Assembly (NCBI RefSeq): GCF_003626575.1
Contig: NZ_RBDY01000009.1
Span: forward strand, 62,001 to 126,000
Source: Streptomyces radicis
Lineage (GTDB): Bacteria > Actinomycetota > Actinomycetes > Streptomycetales > Streptomycetaceae
Length of the DNA stretch: 64,000 nt
Direction of reading: 5' to 3'
The translations under genes and the position numbers were made by a program. The notes below the pieces were generated by a model. It did no database searches. It saw nothing but the letters and a program-made list of their open reading frames with translations, and was not told where the DNA came from. Below are positions 24,735 to 32,330 of the stretch, piece by piece (the stretch's first letter is position 1; the number at the start of each line of letters is the position of its first letter).

Positions 24735-25687
24735 CGGACGGGCTCCGCGCGTTCGTCGAGGGGCGCGTCCACGGTCGCGCGCTCGGGGGTCACGCCGCGC
24801 TCGGCCCTGATCACCAGGGCGAGGCCGAGCAGGATGAGCGCCAGCGCGGGGTAGGCGGCGGCGGGCGGCAGCTGGCCGAGCCACACGGCCGCGATCAGCG
24901 CCGCGCCCGGGGTCTCGAGCAGCAGCGCCGTCGAGGTGATCGAGGGGCCGAGGCCGCGCACGACGCGGTTGATGAGCGAGTGGCCGAGCAGCTGCGCGGT
25001 GGCGGTGAGGGCGAGCAGCTTGAGCCAGGTCTCGCCCGCGTACCCGGCGCCGAGCGACGCCCCGGCCAGCAGGCACACCACGAGCAGCAGCGCGGCGGTC
25101 GCGCCGTAGCACAGGAACGTGTACGTCGTGGTGCTCGTCGTCCTGCGCACCTCGGCGCCGATCAGCACATACCCGGCCGCGGCGATCCCCCCGCCGAGCG
25201 CCAGCGCGTCCCCGGCCAGCGCCTCGGCGGAGAGCGAGAGGTCCACGCCGGTCAGCACGAGCACCCCGGCGAACGCGATCGCCGCGCCGCCCCACACCGC
25301 CGCGGGCGGCCGGTGGCCCGTCATCCGCAGCAGCAGGGTGGTCCAGACGGGGGTGGTGGTCACCAGCGCGACGGACGAGGCGACCGACGTCAGGTGCAGG
25401 CTGGGCAGCCAAAGACCGAAGTGTGCGGCGAGCGCGGCGCCCGAGGCCAGCGAGAGCAGGACCGTGCGGCGGCTCGTGGCGGCCAGCTCGGCGCGCAGCC
25501 GCCGGCGCAGCGCCATCACGGGGGCGAGCCCCGCGACGGCCAGGGCGTTGCGCCAGAACGCGATGGCAAGCGCGGGCGCTGCGGTGGCGGCGGCCAGGGG
25601 GCCCGAGACCGAGACGGTGGTCAACGCGACCGTCAGCAGCAGCGCGTCGAGGCGCGTGCCCGACGGCGCGGCAGGAGTGGCGGCCAC
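24731..25687 (-). CDS. EamA/DMT-superfamily transporter
   Basis: This 318-residue membrane protein has ten predicted helices arranged as two EamA repeats (about residues 10-140 and 160-300). Typical markers are F-W-R-N-A-L-A near helix 2, S-S-V-A-L-V-T-T-T-P-V-W near the end of repeat 1, and T-S-T-A-L-L-L-E-T-P in repeat 2. Members export or import small metabolites such as amino acids or nucleotide sugars; the substrate here is unknown. The GTG start at 25687 follows GAGGGAGGAGGAGC. It is the first gene of the run EamA-SUFU-DUF6758-PHP. The C-terminal 25 residues are a charged cytoplasmic tail. Confidence 0.88.
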   Translation of the reverse strand: MAATPAAPSGTRLDALLLTVALTTVSVSGPLAAATAAPALAIAFWRNALAVAGLAPVMALRRRLRAELAATSRRTVLLSLASGAALAAHFGLWLPSLHLTSVASSVALVTTTPVWTTLLLRMTGHRPPAAVWGGAAIAFAGVLVLTGVDLSLSAEALAGDALALGGGIAAAGYVLIGAEVRRTTSTTTYTFLCYGATAALLLVVCLLAGASLGAGYAGETWLKLLALTATAQLLGHSLINRVVRGLGPSITSTALLLETPGAALIAAVWLGQLPPAAAYPALALILLGLALVIRAERGVTPERATVDAPLDERAEPVR

Positions 25688-25765
25688 GCGCTCCTCCTCC
25701 CTCGACTCCCTCGGCTCTTCCGGCTCCGTCGGCTCTTCCGGCTCGTCCGACGGCGGGAAAGCGAA

Positions 25766-25819
25766 CGGCGGCCGGGATCAGCTCCGGCCGCCGGCGGGGG
25801 CGAGGGGCATGCCCCCGCC
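25766..25819 (-). terminator. Two hairpins after the DUF3107 gene
   Basis: Read on the minus strand after the DUF3107 stop: GGCGGGGGC (25793-25801) pairs with GCCCCCGCC (25811-25819), then CGGCGGCCGG (25766-25775) pairs with CCGGCCGCCG (25784-25793). Tandem stems without U-tracts are a common streptomycete terminator form. They separate DUF3107 from EamA. Confidence 0.65.
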
Positions 25820-25826
25820 ACAGGTG

Positions 25827-26054
25827 CTACAGGGCACCGAAGCCCACGCGGCGCGCGGTCGGCTGACCGATCTCCACATAGGCGACGCGGTCGGCGGGCA
25901 CCAGCACCTTGCGGCCGCGTTCGTCGACCAGCGTGAGCACCTTGGCGCCACCCGACAGGGCCTCGCCGACGGCGGTCTCCACCTCCTCGGCAGACTGCCC
26001 GCTCTCGAGAACGATCTCGCGCGGCGTGTGCTGAACGCCGATCTTGATCTCCAC
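25827..26054 (-). CDS. DUF3107 protein (TB9.4-like)
   Basis: This 75-residue protein matches the DUF3107 family end to end: V-E-I-K-I-G-V-Q-H-T-P-R-E-I-V-L-E-S, a helix S-A-E-E-V-E-T-A-V, then G-R-K-V-L-V-P-A-D-R-V-A-Y-V-E-I-G. It is conserved next to a TetR gene and a DEAD-box helicase gene in actinobacteria (Rv3208A by memory). Its role is unknown; the small beta-alpha fold suggests an adaptor or nucleic-acid partner. GTG 26054 is selected because GGAGGG stands 7 nt upstream; an in-frame ATG at 26078 would add eight residues. A double hairpin follows the gene. Confidence 0.9.
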   Translation of the reverse strand: MEIKIGVQHTPREIVLESGQSAEEVETAVGEALSGGAKVLTLVDERGRKVLVPADRVAYVEIGQPTARRVGFGAL

Positions 26055-26208
26055 GGCTTGTCCCTCCGGCTGGTCCATGACGTGCGCGACGGTACGCGCC
26101 GTACCCGCACAGGTTATCCGCGCCGGTCGGCCCGCTCGGCCACGGGCGGCCACGCCCAGAGCGAACAGCCGGTCGGCGGGGCGCGGGAACCCGGCCGGGT
26201 GCCGGACC

Positions 26209-26835
26209 TCAGTGCTGCATGGGGAAGCCCGCGATGCCGCGCCAGGCCAGCGAAGCGGTGAGCCTGCGCGCCATGTCACCGGGGATCTGCTGGCCCGAGC
26301 TGAGCCAGTGCCGCGCGGTGATCTGGGCCATGCCGCACAGGCTGACCGCGAGCAGCATCGCCTGCTCCTCCGGCAGGTCGGCGTCCTCGGCGATCAGCGG
26401 CGAGACCATCTTGGCGCAGTCGAGCGCCACCTGGTCCACGCGCTCGCGCACCGAGGGCTCGTTGGTCAGGTCGGACTCGAAGACCAGCCGGAACGCGCCG
26501 CCCTCGTGCTCCACATAGGAGAAGTACGCGTCCATCGTGGCGGCGATGCGCTGCTTGTTGTCGTTCGTCGAGGCGAGCGCCTCGCGCACGGCCTGCACGA
26601 GCGCCTGGCAGTGCTGGTCGAGCAGCGCGAGGTACAGCTCGAGCTTGCCGGGGAAGTGCTGGTACAGCACCGGCTTGCTGACCCCCGCCCGGTCGGCGAT
26701 GTCGTCCATCGCCGCCGCGTGGTACCCCTGGGCGACGAACACTTCCTGCGCGGCGCCCAGCAGCTGATTGCGCCGGGCCCGGCGGGGCAGGCGCTGGCCG
26801 CGTGGGCGCGCCTCGGTCTGCTCGGTGGCTGTCAC
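26209..26835 (-). CDS. TetR/AcrR-family regulator
   Basis: This 208-residue regulator has the TetR DNA-binding domain at residues 15-65 (R-R-N-Q-L-L-G-A-A-Q-E-V-F and M-D-D-I-A-D-R-A-G-V-S-K-P-V-L-Y-Q-H-F). The ligand-binding helical domain carries T-N-D-N-K-Q-R-I and F-R-L-V-F-E-S-D-L-T-N-E-P. It is the conserved regulator beside DUF3107 (Rv3208 type, from memory); its ligand and targets are not established. The start is GTG 26835. The 16-bp direct repeats at 26878-26910, 43 bp upstream, are good operator candidates for autoregulation. The high conservation of its neighbourhood suggests a housekeeping rather than accessory role. Confidence 0.9.
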   Translation of the reverse strand: MTATEQTEARPRGQRLPRRARRNQLLGAAQEVFVAQGYHAAAMDDIADRAGVSKPVLYQHFPGKLELYLALLDQHCQALVQAVREALASTNDNKQRIAATMDAYFSYVEHEGGAFRLVFESDLTNEPSVRERVDQVALDCAKMVSPLIAEDADLPEEQAMLLAVSLCGMAQITARHWLSSGQQIPGDMARRLTASLAWRGIAGFPMQH

Positions 26836-26877
26836 GCCGCCTCCCGGTGGTTGTGGTGTGCCCCCGTGCTGCACACG

Positions 26878-26910
26878 TCCTGGTGGTACACCGCTCCTGG
26901 TCGTACACCG
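26878..26910. promoter_or_regulatory. 16-bp direct repeats upstream of the TetR gene
   Basis: TCCTGGTGGTACACCG (26878-26893) and TCCTGGTCGTACACCG (26895-26910) differ at one base and repeat with a 17-bp period. They lie just upstream of the TetR start and are candidate tandem operators. Confidence 0.5.
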
Positions 26911-26984
26911 TGCCGACATCGTACGTTCGAGCCGTCGCACAGCGTGCATCGCGAGCGGAGGAATTCGCTCATCGGACAACCCGC

Positions 26985-27227
26985 TCAGCGGTACTCGTCG
27001 TCGCCCGGGTCCACGACCCGCGCCTGCTCGGCGGCGTCCGCGGGGTCCGCCTCCTCGGCGGTGCGCTCGGCGAGAGGAGTGTCCCGCAGCCGCAGCAGGT
27101 CGAAACGCTGCTCGGCGGTGTCCGCCTCGGGAGCCTCCTCGTCGAGGCCCTCGTCGAACAGCTCGTCCGCCTGCTCGTCGTCGAGGAACTCGTCGAACGA
27201 CTCGGGATCGGCCGGGTCCTGCGTCAT
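26985..27227 (-). CDS. Small acidic conserved protein
   Basis: This 80-residue, very acidic protein (about one third Asp/Glu) starts at ATG 27227 behind GGAGGAGGCGGCC, an excellent ribosome site. It has a repeated D-E-F-L-D-D-E-Q-A-D-E-L-F-D-E-G pattern at the N-terminus and ends A-R-V-V-D-P-G-D-D-E-Y-R. There is no membrane helix, cysteine or known motif. It is probably intrinsically disordered and may bind a basic partner. It lies between the TetR gene and a divergent alpha/beta-hydrolase, and the strong ribosome site is the main support that it is real. Confidence 0.7.
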   Translation of the reverse strand: MTQDPADPESFDEFLDDEQADELFDEGLDEEAPEADTAEQRFDLLRLRDTPLAERTAEEADPADAAEQARVVDPGDDEYR

Positions 27228-27368
27228 GGCCGCCTCCTCCTCGTGGTCCTCTCCGGTCCGCCTGGCATCTTCCGGCCCTCCCAGCGTAGGTGTGTCCCGC
27301 CGGGGAGGCGAACCCACCGATTCGGGACCGGTCGCGGAGGGGTGCGTGCCAGGGGCGCGGGGGGCTCC

Positions 27369-27374
27369 TACTAT
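27369..27374 (+). promoter_or_regulatory. -10 box TACTAT, predicted leaderless
   Basis: TACTAT puts +1 exactly on the A of the ATG at 27381. There is no clear -35 box. Confidence 0.5.
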
Positions 27375-27380
27375 GGCGCC

Positions 27381-28346
27381 ATGCCAACCACCGAGGAGCT
27401 GCGCGTCCATGCCGCGCTCGCCGCCGCGGAGGGCTGGCCCGGGGTGCGGGACGGGGAGACGATGCGCTCGGTCGCGCTCCCGGGGATGACACTGGCGATC
27501 CGCCGCCGGGCAGCAGCGCTCGACGGCCTGGATCCTGCCCTCTTCGTGCACGGCCTCGGCGGCTCGTCGCGCAACTGGTCGGCGCTGATGGAGCGCCTCT
27601 CGTCCGACGTGGAGTGCGAGGCCGTCGACCTGCCGGGCTTCGGCGCCTCGCCCCCCGCGCGGACCGCCGACTACTCCCTCTACGGGCACGCCAGGGCGGT
27701 GATCCGCTGCCTCGAGGCCAGCGAGCGCGGCCCTGTCCACCTGTTCGGGAACTCCCTGGGCGGCGCCGTCGCCACCCGCGTCGCCGCGCTGCGGCCCGAC
27801 CTCGTGCGCAGCCTGACCCTGGTCTCGCCCGCCCTGCCCGAGCTGAACCCCCAGCGCACCGCGCTGCCCACCGGGCTGCTCGGCGTTCCCGGCGTGACCC
27901 GGCTGCTGCGCCGCGTCACGCGGGACCAGCCGCCCGGGCAGCGCGCCCGCCAGGTGCTGCGCCTGTGCTACGGCGACCCGGCGCGGATCACGCTCGAGGA
28001 GTTCACCGCGGCCGAGGCCGAGCTCGAACGGCGGCAGTCGCTCCCGTACTTCTGGGACTCGCTCACCCGCAGCACCCGAGGGCTGGTCAACGCCTACACC
28101 CTGGGCGGCCAGCACTCGCTGTGGCGGCAGGCCGAACGGGTGCTCGCGCCCACGCTCCTGATGTACGGCGTGCGGGACCGTCTGGTGTCCTTCCGGGTGG
28201 CACGTCGGGCCAGTCGGGCGTTCGGCTGGTCGCGGCTCGTCGTGCTTCCCGAGGCGGGGCACATGGCCATGATGGAGTACCCGGAGGAAGTGGCCACGGC
28301 CTTCCGGGACTTCCTGCCCCTGACCACGCCGGCCGGGGCCGGCTGA
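27381..28346 (+). CDS. Alpha/beta-fold hydrolase
   Basis: This 321-residue alpha/beta-hydrolase shows F-V-H-G-L-G-G-S-S-R-N-W (oxyanion hole), the nucleophile elbow G-N-S-L-G-G (Ser near residue 119), the acidic residue in Y-G-V-R-D-R-L-V, and the catalytic His in P-E-A-G-H-M-A-M-M-E-Y-P. It has the organisation of soluble esterase/epoxide-hydrolase-type enzymes with a helical cap (about 150-230). No signal peptide is visible. The ATG at 27381 coincides with the predicted +1. The DUF3152 protease gene begins 8 bp after its stop, so the two are almost certainly one transcript, though no shared pathway is evident. Confidence 0.85.
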   Translation: MPTTEELRVHAALAAAEGWPGVRDGETMRSVALPGMTLAIRRRAAALDGLDPALFVHGLGGSSRNWSALMERLSSDVECEAVDLPGFGASPPARTADYSLYGHARAVIRCLEASERGPVHLFGNSLGGAVATRVAALRPDLVRSLTLVSPALPELNPQRTALPTGLLGVPGVTRLLRRVTRDQPPGQRARQVLRLCYGDPARITLEEFTAAEAELERRQSLPYFWDSLTRSTRGLVNAYTLGGQHSLWRQAERVLAPTLLMYGVRDRLVSFRVARRASRAFGWSRLVVLPEAGHMAMMEYPEEVATAFRDFLPLTTPAGAG

Positions 28347-28354
28347 GGGAGCGT

Positions 28355-29452
28355 ATGGACCACCGAGACGCCGCCGCACCGACCGCACGGCGCGCGGAGC
28401 CGCTGCCGGGTCCCGGCGGCCGCGGACAAGGACCCCGTCAGGAGTATCTCGATGCCTTCGACGACAGACAGTTCGGGTACACCATCCCCGAACAGCGCCG
28501 CCCCGAAAGGCGCCGCCCCGAGGGGCGGGAGGGGCGCCCGAGGACGCAGTCGGGCGGGCGCCACGCGTCGCCGCGCAAGCGCAGGGCCGTGCTCGGGGAT
28601 AGGCAGCGCCGCCGTGCGCCCGGCGGCTGGGGCAGGACGCTCAGCGGGATGGCCGCCGCCGCGGTCGTGACCGTGCTCGGCATCGCCGTCGCCGTCCGCG
28701 TGGCCGACCCCGGCTCGGGCGGCGCCGACGTGGCCGACGCCGAGCACCCGGCACCCGAGGGCCAGGCCGGGGGCGGCGCGGCCGAGCCCGACACGCGCCC
28801 CCGGGTCCCGGAGGACGCGCCCCCCGAGCGCGGTCCCGCGCCCGAGCCGACCTATGAGGAACTGCTGGGGCAGCGCGTGGAGATGGCGGCCGACCTGGCG
28901 GGCTCGGGCGAGCTCGTGCCGGTCGACGGCAGCGACGAGGCGGCCGACCCCGACGCGACCACGCTGGTGCGCTACCGCGTGGACGTGGAGGACGGGCTCG
29001 GCGTGGACCCTGAGTTCTTCGCCGACGCGGTGCAGCGCACGCTCAACGACGGCCGTGGCTGGAGCAACCGCGGGGAGCGCTCGTTCGCCCGGGTCTCCGG
29101 CGGCGACCACGACTTCGTCGTCACCCTGGCCAGCCCAGGTACGGCCGCGGACTGGTGTGCGATGTCGGGGCTCGACATCACCGAGGACAACGTCTCCTGC
29201 AACTCGTCGAGCACCGAGCGGGTCATCATCAACGCCTGGCGCTGGGCACAGGGCTCGGAGACCTACGGGGACGACATCGCGGGCTATCGGCAGATGCTCA
29301 TCAACCACGAGGTGGGCCACCGCCTGGGCTACGGCCATGTGACCTGTCCGGCGGAGGGCGAGCCCGCGCCCGTGATGATGCAGCAGACCAAGTTCCTCGA
29401 GACCGAAGGCGTCACCTGCCTGCCCAACCCCTGGCCGCACCCCGGCAATTGA
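28355..29452 (+). CDS. DUF3152 membrane-anchored metalloprotease
   Basis: This 365-residue protein has a 95-residue basic cytoplasmic region, one membrane helix (about 97-120, M-A-A-A-A-V-V-T-V-L-G-I-A-V-A-V), an acidic Pro-rich stalk and an outer DUF3152 domain. That domain contains H-E-V-G-H-R-L-G-Y-G-H near residue 312, the full zinc motif HExxHxxGxxH of metzincin-type peptidases, and two cysteines (D-W-C-A-M, V-S-C-N) that could pair. It is the actinobacterial Rv3207c-like protein; its substrates in the envelope are unknown. The ATG at 28355 follows GAGGGAGCGT. It is coupled to the upstream hydrolase by an 8-bp gap. Confidence 0.88.
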   Translation: MDHRDAAAPTARRAEPLPGPGGRGQGPRQEYLDAFDDRQFGYTIPEQRRPERRRPEGREGRPRTQSGGRHASPRKRRAVLGDRQRRRAPGGWGRTLSGMAAAAVVTVLGIAVAVRVADPGSGGADVADAEHPAPEGQAGGGAAEPDTRPRVPEDAPPERGPAPEPTYEELLGQRVEMAADLAGSGELVPVDGSDEAADPDATTLVRYRVDVEDGLGVDPEFFADAVQRTLNDGRGWSNRGERSFARVSGGDHDFVVTLASPGTAADWCAMSGLDITEDNVSCNSSSTERVIINAWRWAQGSETYGDDIAGYRQMLINHEVGHRLGYGHVTCPAEGEPAPVMMQQTKFLETEGVTCLPNPWPHPGN

Positions 29453-29611
29453 CCGCGTGGGCGCGCGGTAACGACGCGGGGTCGCGCGAAGTCACGAATA
29501 TTCACCCCTTCTGATGGTGCGGCGGACAACCGTCCGTCGCGCCGGGCACATGTAGACATACCGTCTTTCCGTCAGTGACCTGTCAGTGACACGGAGAGAG
29601 GGGGTGCGCGG

Positions 29612-31192
29612 GTGCGCGTCGCATTGCTCACGGAGGGTGGGTACCCGTATGCGCGGGGCGAGTCGGTCGCCTGGTGCGACCGGTTGCTGCACGGCCTGAC
29701 CGGCCACGACTTCGACATCGGCGCCCTCAGCCGCGGCAGGCGGCAGGAGCGCGGGCCCCGGCGCCCGCTGCCGCCGCACGTGCGCCGGGTGCGCACCGCG
29801 CCGCTGTGGGGACCGCCGCCCGCCGGGCGCGCCTCGCGCGCGGGCGCGCGGCGGTTCGCCGAGCACTTCGCCGAGTTGACCGCCGCCCTGTGCCCCGGGC
29901 ATCAGCTCCTGGGCGGGGAGGGCACCAGGCGACAGGCGGACCGTTTCGCCCATGGCCTGCACGGGCTCGCCGACGCCGCCGATGCCCATGGCGGGCTCGG
30001 CGGCTGGCTGCGCTCCGAGCGGGCCCTGCGGATCCTGGAGGCCGCGTGCCGCGCGCGGGGCGCGCCTCGGGCCCTGCGGTTCGCGCGGGTGGCCGACCTG
30101 CTCGCGGTCGCCGAGCGGCTCGAACGGGCCCTGCGCCCGCTGTCCCTCGACTGGTACGGCCCCGACGGGCTCGACGCGGCCGATCTGTGCCACGCCGTGG
30201 GCGGGGGGCCCGCCGCGCTCGCCGGGCTGCTGGCCAGGCGCCGCCACGGCACGCCGCTGCTCGTCACCGAGCGGCGCGTGCGCGTGCGCGAGCACTACCT
30301 CGCGGGGGCCGCGGCGGGCGCGGGGGCGCCGGTGCGGGCGCTGCTCGGCGCGTTCCAGGTGGGGCTGGCCCGCGAGATCTACGCGTCGGCCGCGCTGATC
30401 ACGCCGGGCGACGCGCTGGCCAGGCGCTGGCAGGAGCGGTGCGGGGCCGCGCCCGAGCGGCTGCGCACCGTCTATCCGGGCCTTGACGCGCGCCCGTTCG
30501 ACGCGGTGGCGAGGGCGCGGGGCGGGGCGGCGGCGCCCGCGCTCGTGTGGGTGGGGCGGCCGGTGCCGGAGAAGGACCTCGTCGGCCTGCTGCACGCGTT
30601 CCACCTGGTGCGCGCCGCCGAGCCGGGGGCGCGGCTGTGGATCGTGAGCGCGCCGGCGCACGGCCGGGGCGACGGCGCGTATCTCGCGCGGTGTCGCGCG
30701 CTGGCGGCCAGGCTCTTCCCCGCGCCTCGGGGCGGGCCCGGGCCCGTGGCGTTCGCCGAGGTGGGGGACGCCGAGGTGCCAGGGCTCGCGGACGCCTACG
30801 CCCGTGGCGGGGTCGTGGTGCTCTCCAGCGCGGTCGAGGGGTTTCCCGTGCCGCTCATCGAGGCGATGTTCAGCGGCGGGGCGACCGTGTCCACCGACGC
30901 GGGCGCGGTCGCCGAGGTGGTCGGCGGCACCGGGCTCGTCGTGCCGCCGCGCGACCCGAGGGCGCTCGCCGAGGCGTGTCTCGCGCTGCTGCGCGACCCC
31001 GAGCGCCGGGCGCGGCTGGGGGCGGCGGCGCGCGCCAGGGCGCTCGAGCTGTTCACGGTCGAGCGGGACGTCGCGGCGTTCGGCGCGATCTACCGCGAGC
31101 TCGGCGGGGAGCGCCAGGCGGCGCCACGGCGGCCCGCCCGTGCGCGGGAGACCATACGCCTGACCGCCGTCGGGGGAGGCGAGCGGGCGTGA
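29612..31192 (+). CDS. Family 4 glycosyltransferase with DUF3492 domain
   Basis: This 526-residue protein has an N-terminal DUF3492 region (M-R-V-A-L-L-T-E-G-G-Y-P-Y, about residues 1-290) and a C-terminal GT4 GT-B domain. The latter has the nucleotide-sugar site (L-S-S-A-V-E-G-F-P-V-P-L-I-E-A-M-F) and A-E-V-V-G-G-T-G. Relatives such as PelF build surface polysaccharides. It is cytoplasmic. GTG 29612 is the start; the leader holds GTCAGTGAC twice (29571-29589). It is the first gene of a run with a membrane protein (4-bp overlap) and an epimerase, which together suggest synthesis of a surface glycan or glycolipid. Sugar donor and acceptor are unknown. Confidence 0.87.
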   Translation: MRVALLTEGGYPYARGESVAWCDRLLHGLTGHDFDIGALSRGRRQERGPRRPLPPHVRRVRTAPLWGPPPAGRASRAGARRFAEHFAELTAALCPGHQLLGGEGTRRQADRFAHGLHGLADAADAHGGLGGWLRSERALRILEAACRARGAPRALRFARVADLLAVAERLERALRPLSLDWYGPDGLDAADLCHAVGGGPAALAGLLARRRHGTPLLVTERRVRVREHYLAGAAAGAGAPVRALLGAFQVGLAREIYASAALITPGDALARRWQERCGAAPERLRTVYPGLDARPFDAVARARGGAAAPALVWVGRPVPEKDLVGLLHAFHLVRAAEPGARLWIVSAPAHGRGDGAYLARCRALAARLFPAPRGGPGPVAFAEVGDAEVPGLADAYARGGVVVLSSAVEGFPVPLIEAMFSGGATVSTDAGAVAEVVGGTGLVVPPRDPRALAEACLALLRDPERRARLGAAARARALELFTVERDVAAFGAIYRELGGERQAAPRRPARARETIRLTAVGGGERA

Positions 31193-32220
31193 CCGGCTCA
31201 CCCGATCCCGTGCGCGCGCTGCTCTCCGACCACCGCGCCCTGTGCGAACGGGCCGTCGACCCGCTGGAGATCGCCGCGGGGCTCGAGGCCAGCGGCGTCA
31301 CCGACCGGGCGGCGGCGCGTTTCCGGCACCGCGACGTGTTCTCGCTCGCCGATGAGCTGTTCGCGCGCGTCACGCCCCCCGAGCGCGCCGAGGGCGCCGA
31401 CGCGGGGCGCGCGCCCCGGCGCCGTCGGCGGGCCGCGCGCCTGCTGTCCCCGCTGCTGCCCGGCGTGCTGTGCGCCGCCACGGTGGCCGCGGCCCTGGCC
31501 CGCCCGTTCGCCGCTGTCGTGCTCGCGGTCGCGCTGGCCGCGCTGACGCTCGCCGCGGCGCGCCTGGTGCTCTCGCCGCTCGGCCCGCCGGGGCTCGCCG
31601 GGATCTGCGCGCTCCCCCCGGTCGGCTACGCGCTGTTCGGCGACGCGGCGCTGGCCGAGCTGCTGCCGGGGCGGCAGTCCGTGCCCCAGGACGTGGCGAC
31701 CGCGACCGCCCTCACCCTGGCGTTCGCCGCGGCGCCCACCGCGTGGTGCCGCGGCTGGTTCGCGGTGCGCCGCCTGAGGCTGCTCGCCACCAGCCGCGGG
31801 TTGCGCGAATTCGCCGCGGGGGCACGGCCTTTGCTCGCCGCCGCGCTGGCCCTCGTGCTGGCCGGGCTGCTGGCCGTGCAGGGCGCGGCGCGGCTGCTTC
31901 CCGTGCCGGGCACGCCGGGCGCGTTCGCCGCCACGACCGCGCTGGGGCTGCTGCTCGGCCTCGCCGTCCTGCTGGTCGGCCACGGCCGCACGGGCGCCGC
32001 CGCCGCGGGCCTCGCGGCGGCGGGCGCGGTCGAGCTGCTCGCGCTCGCGCTGGCGGGCGGCGCGTGGCTGCCCGGCTGCGCGGGCCTTGCCGCGCCCGTC
32101 GAGGCGCTGGTCGCGGCGCACGGCACGGCCGTCGTTCCCGCGCTCGCGTGCGGCGGAGCGGCGGCCGCGCTGCTCGTCCCCACCGTCCGCACCCTGACCC
32201 GCGCCGCCACCCCCCTGTGA
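31189..32220 (+). CDS. Multi-pass membrane protein in a glycan gene run
   Basis: This 343-residue protein has a soluble N-terminal part of about 80 residues (D-P-V-R-A-L-L-S-D-H-R-A-L-C, then A-A-R-F-R-H-R-D-V-F-S-L-A-D-E-L-F) followed by about eight Ala/Leu-rich membrane helices. I see no transporter or glycosyltransferase motif. GTG 31189 overlaps the glycosyltransferase stop (GTGA), so it is translationally coupled. A flippase-like or anchoring role for the product of the neighbouring transferase is a reasonable guess but not supported by sequence motifs. The strong bias to Ala, Leu and Gly is usual for membrane proteins of this GC content. Confidence 0.8.
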   Translation: MTGSPDPVRALLSDHRALCERAVDPLEIAAGLEASGVTDRAAARFRHRDVFSLADELFARVTPPERAEGADAGRAPRRRRRAARLLSPLLPGVLCAATVAAALARPFAAVVLAVALAALTLAAARLVLSPLGPPGLAGICALPPVGYALFGDAALAELLPGRQSVPQDVATATALTLAFAAAPTAWCRGWFAVRRLRLLATSRGLREFAAGARPLLAAALALVLAGLLAVQGAARLLPVPGTPGAFAATTALGLLLGLAVLLVGHGRTGAAAAGLAAAGAVELLALALAGGAWLPGCAGLAAPVEALVAAHGTAVVPALACGGAAAALLVPTVRTLTRAATPL

Positions 32221-32247
32221 GCCCGTCCCCCCACGAGACCCGTTCCG

Positions 32248-32277
32248 ATGCGACACGAGGAGTTCGAGAACCGATGA
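32248..32277 (+). CDS. Possible 9-residue leader ORF
   Basis: ATG 32248 opens M-R-H-E-E-F-E-N-R and stops at a TGA that overlaps the next small ORF's ATG (ATGA at 32274-32277). It is too short to judge by sequence alone. Its exact coupling to the next frame is the only support. Confidence 0.3.
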   Translation: MRHEEFENR

Positions 32278-32330
32278 CCCGACAGCTGCCCGGCGTTCGC
32301 GCCGCCGCCTCCAGGGAGGCCGTCCGATGA
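32274..32330 (+). CDS. Possible 18-residue ORF coupled to the epimerase gene
   Basis: ATG 32274 opens M-T-R-Q-L-P-G-V-R-A-A-A-S-R-E-A-V-R, with CGAGGAG about 12 nt upstream. Its TGA overlaps the epimerase ATG (ATGA at 32327-32330). Two successive ATGA junctions suggest a translated leader that feeds ribosomes to the epimerase. Confidence 0.4.
   Translation: MTRQLPGVRAAASREAVR

Noticed and set aside
30547..31188. Extension of the membrane protein frame upstream into the glycosyltransferase gene
   Set aside because: The upstream part is a shadow of the glycosyltransferase; GTG 31189 with its GTGA overlap is the sensible start.
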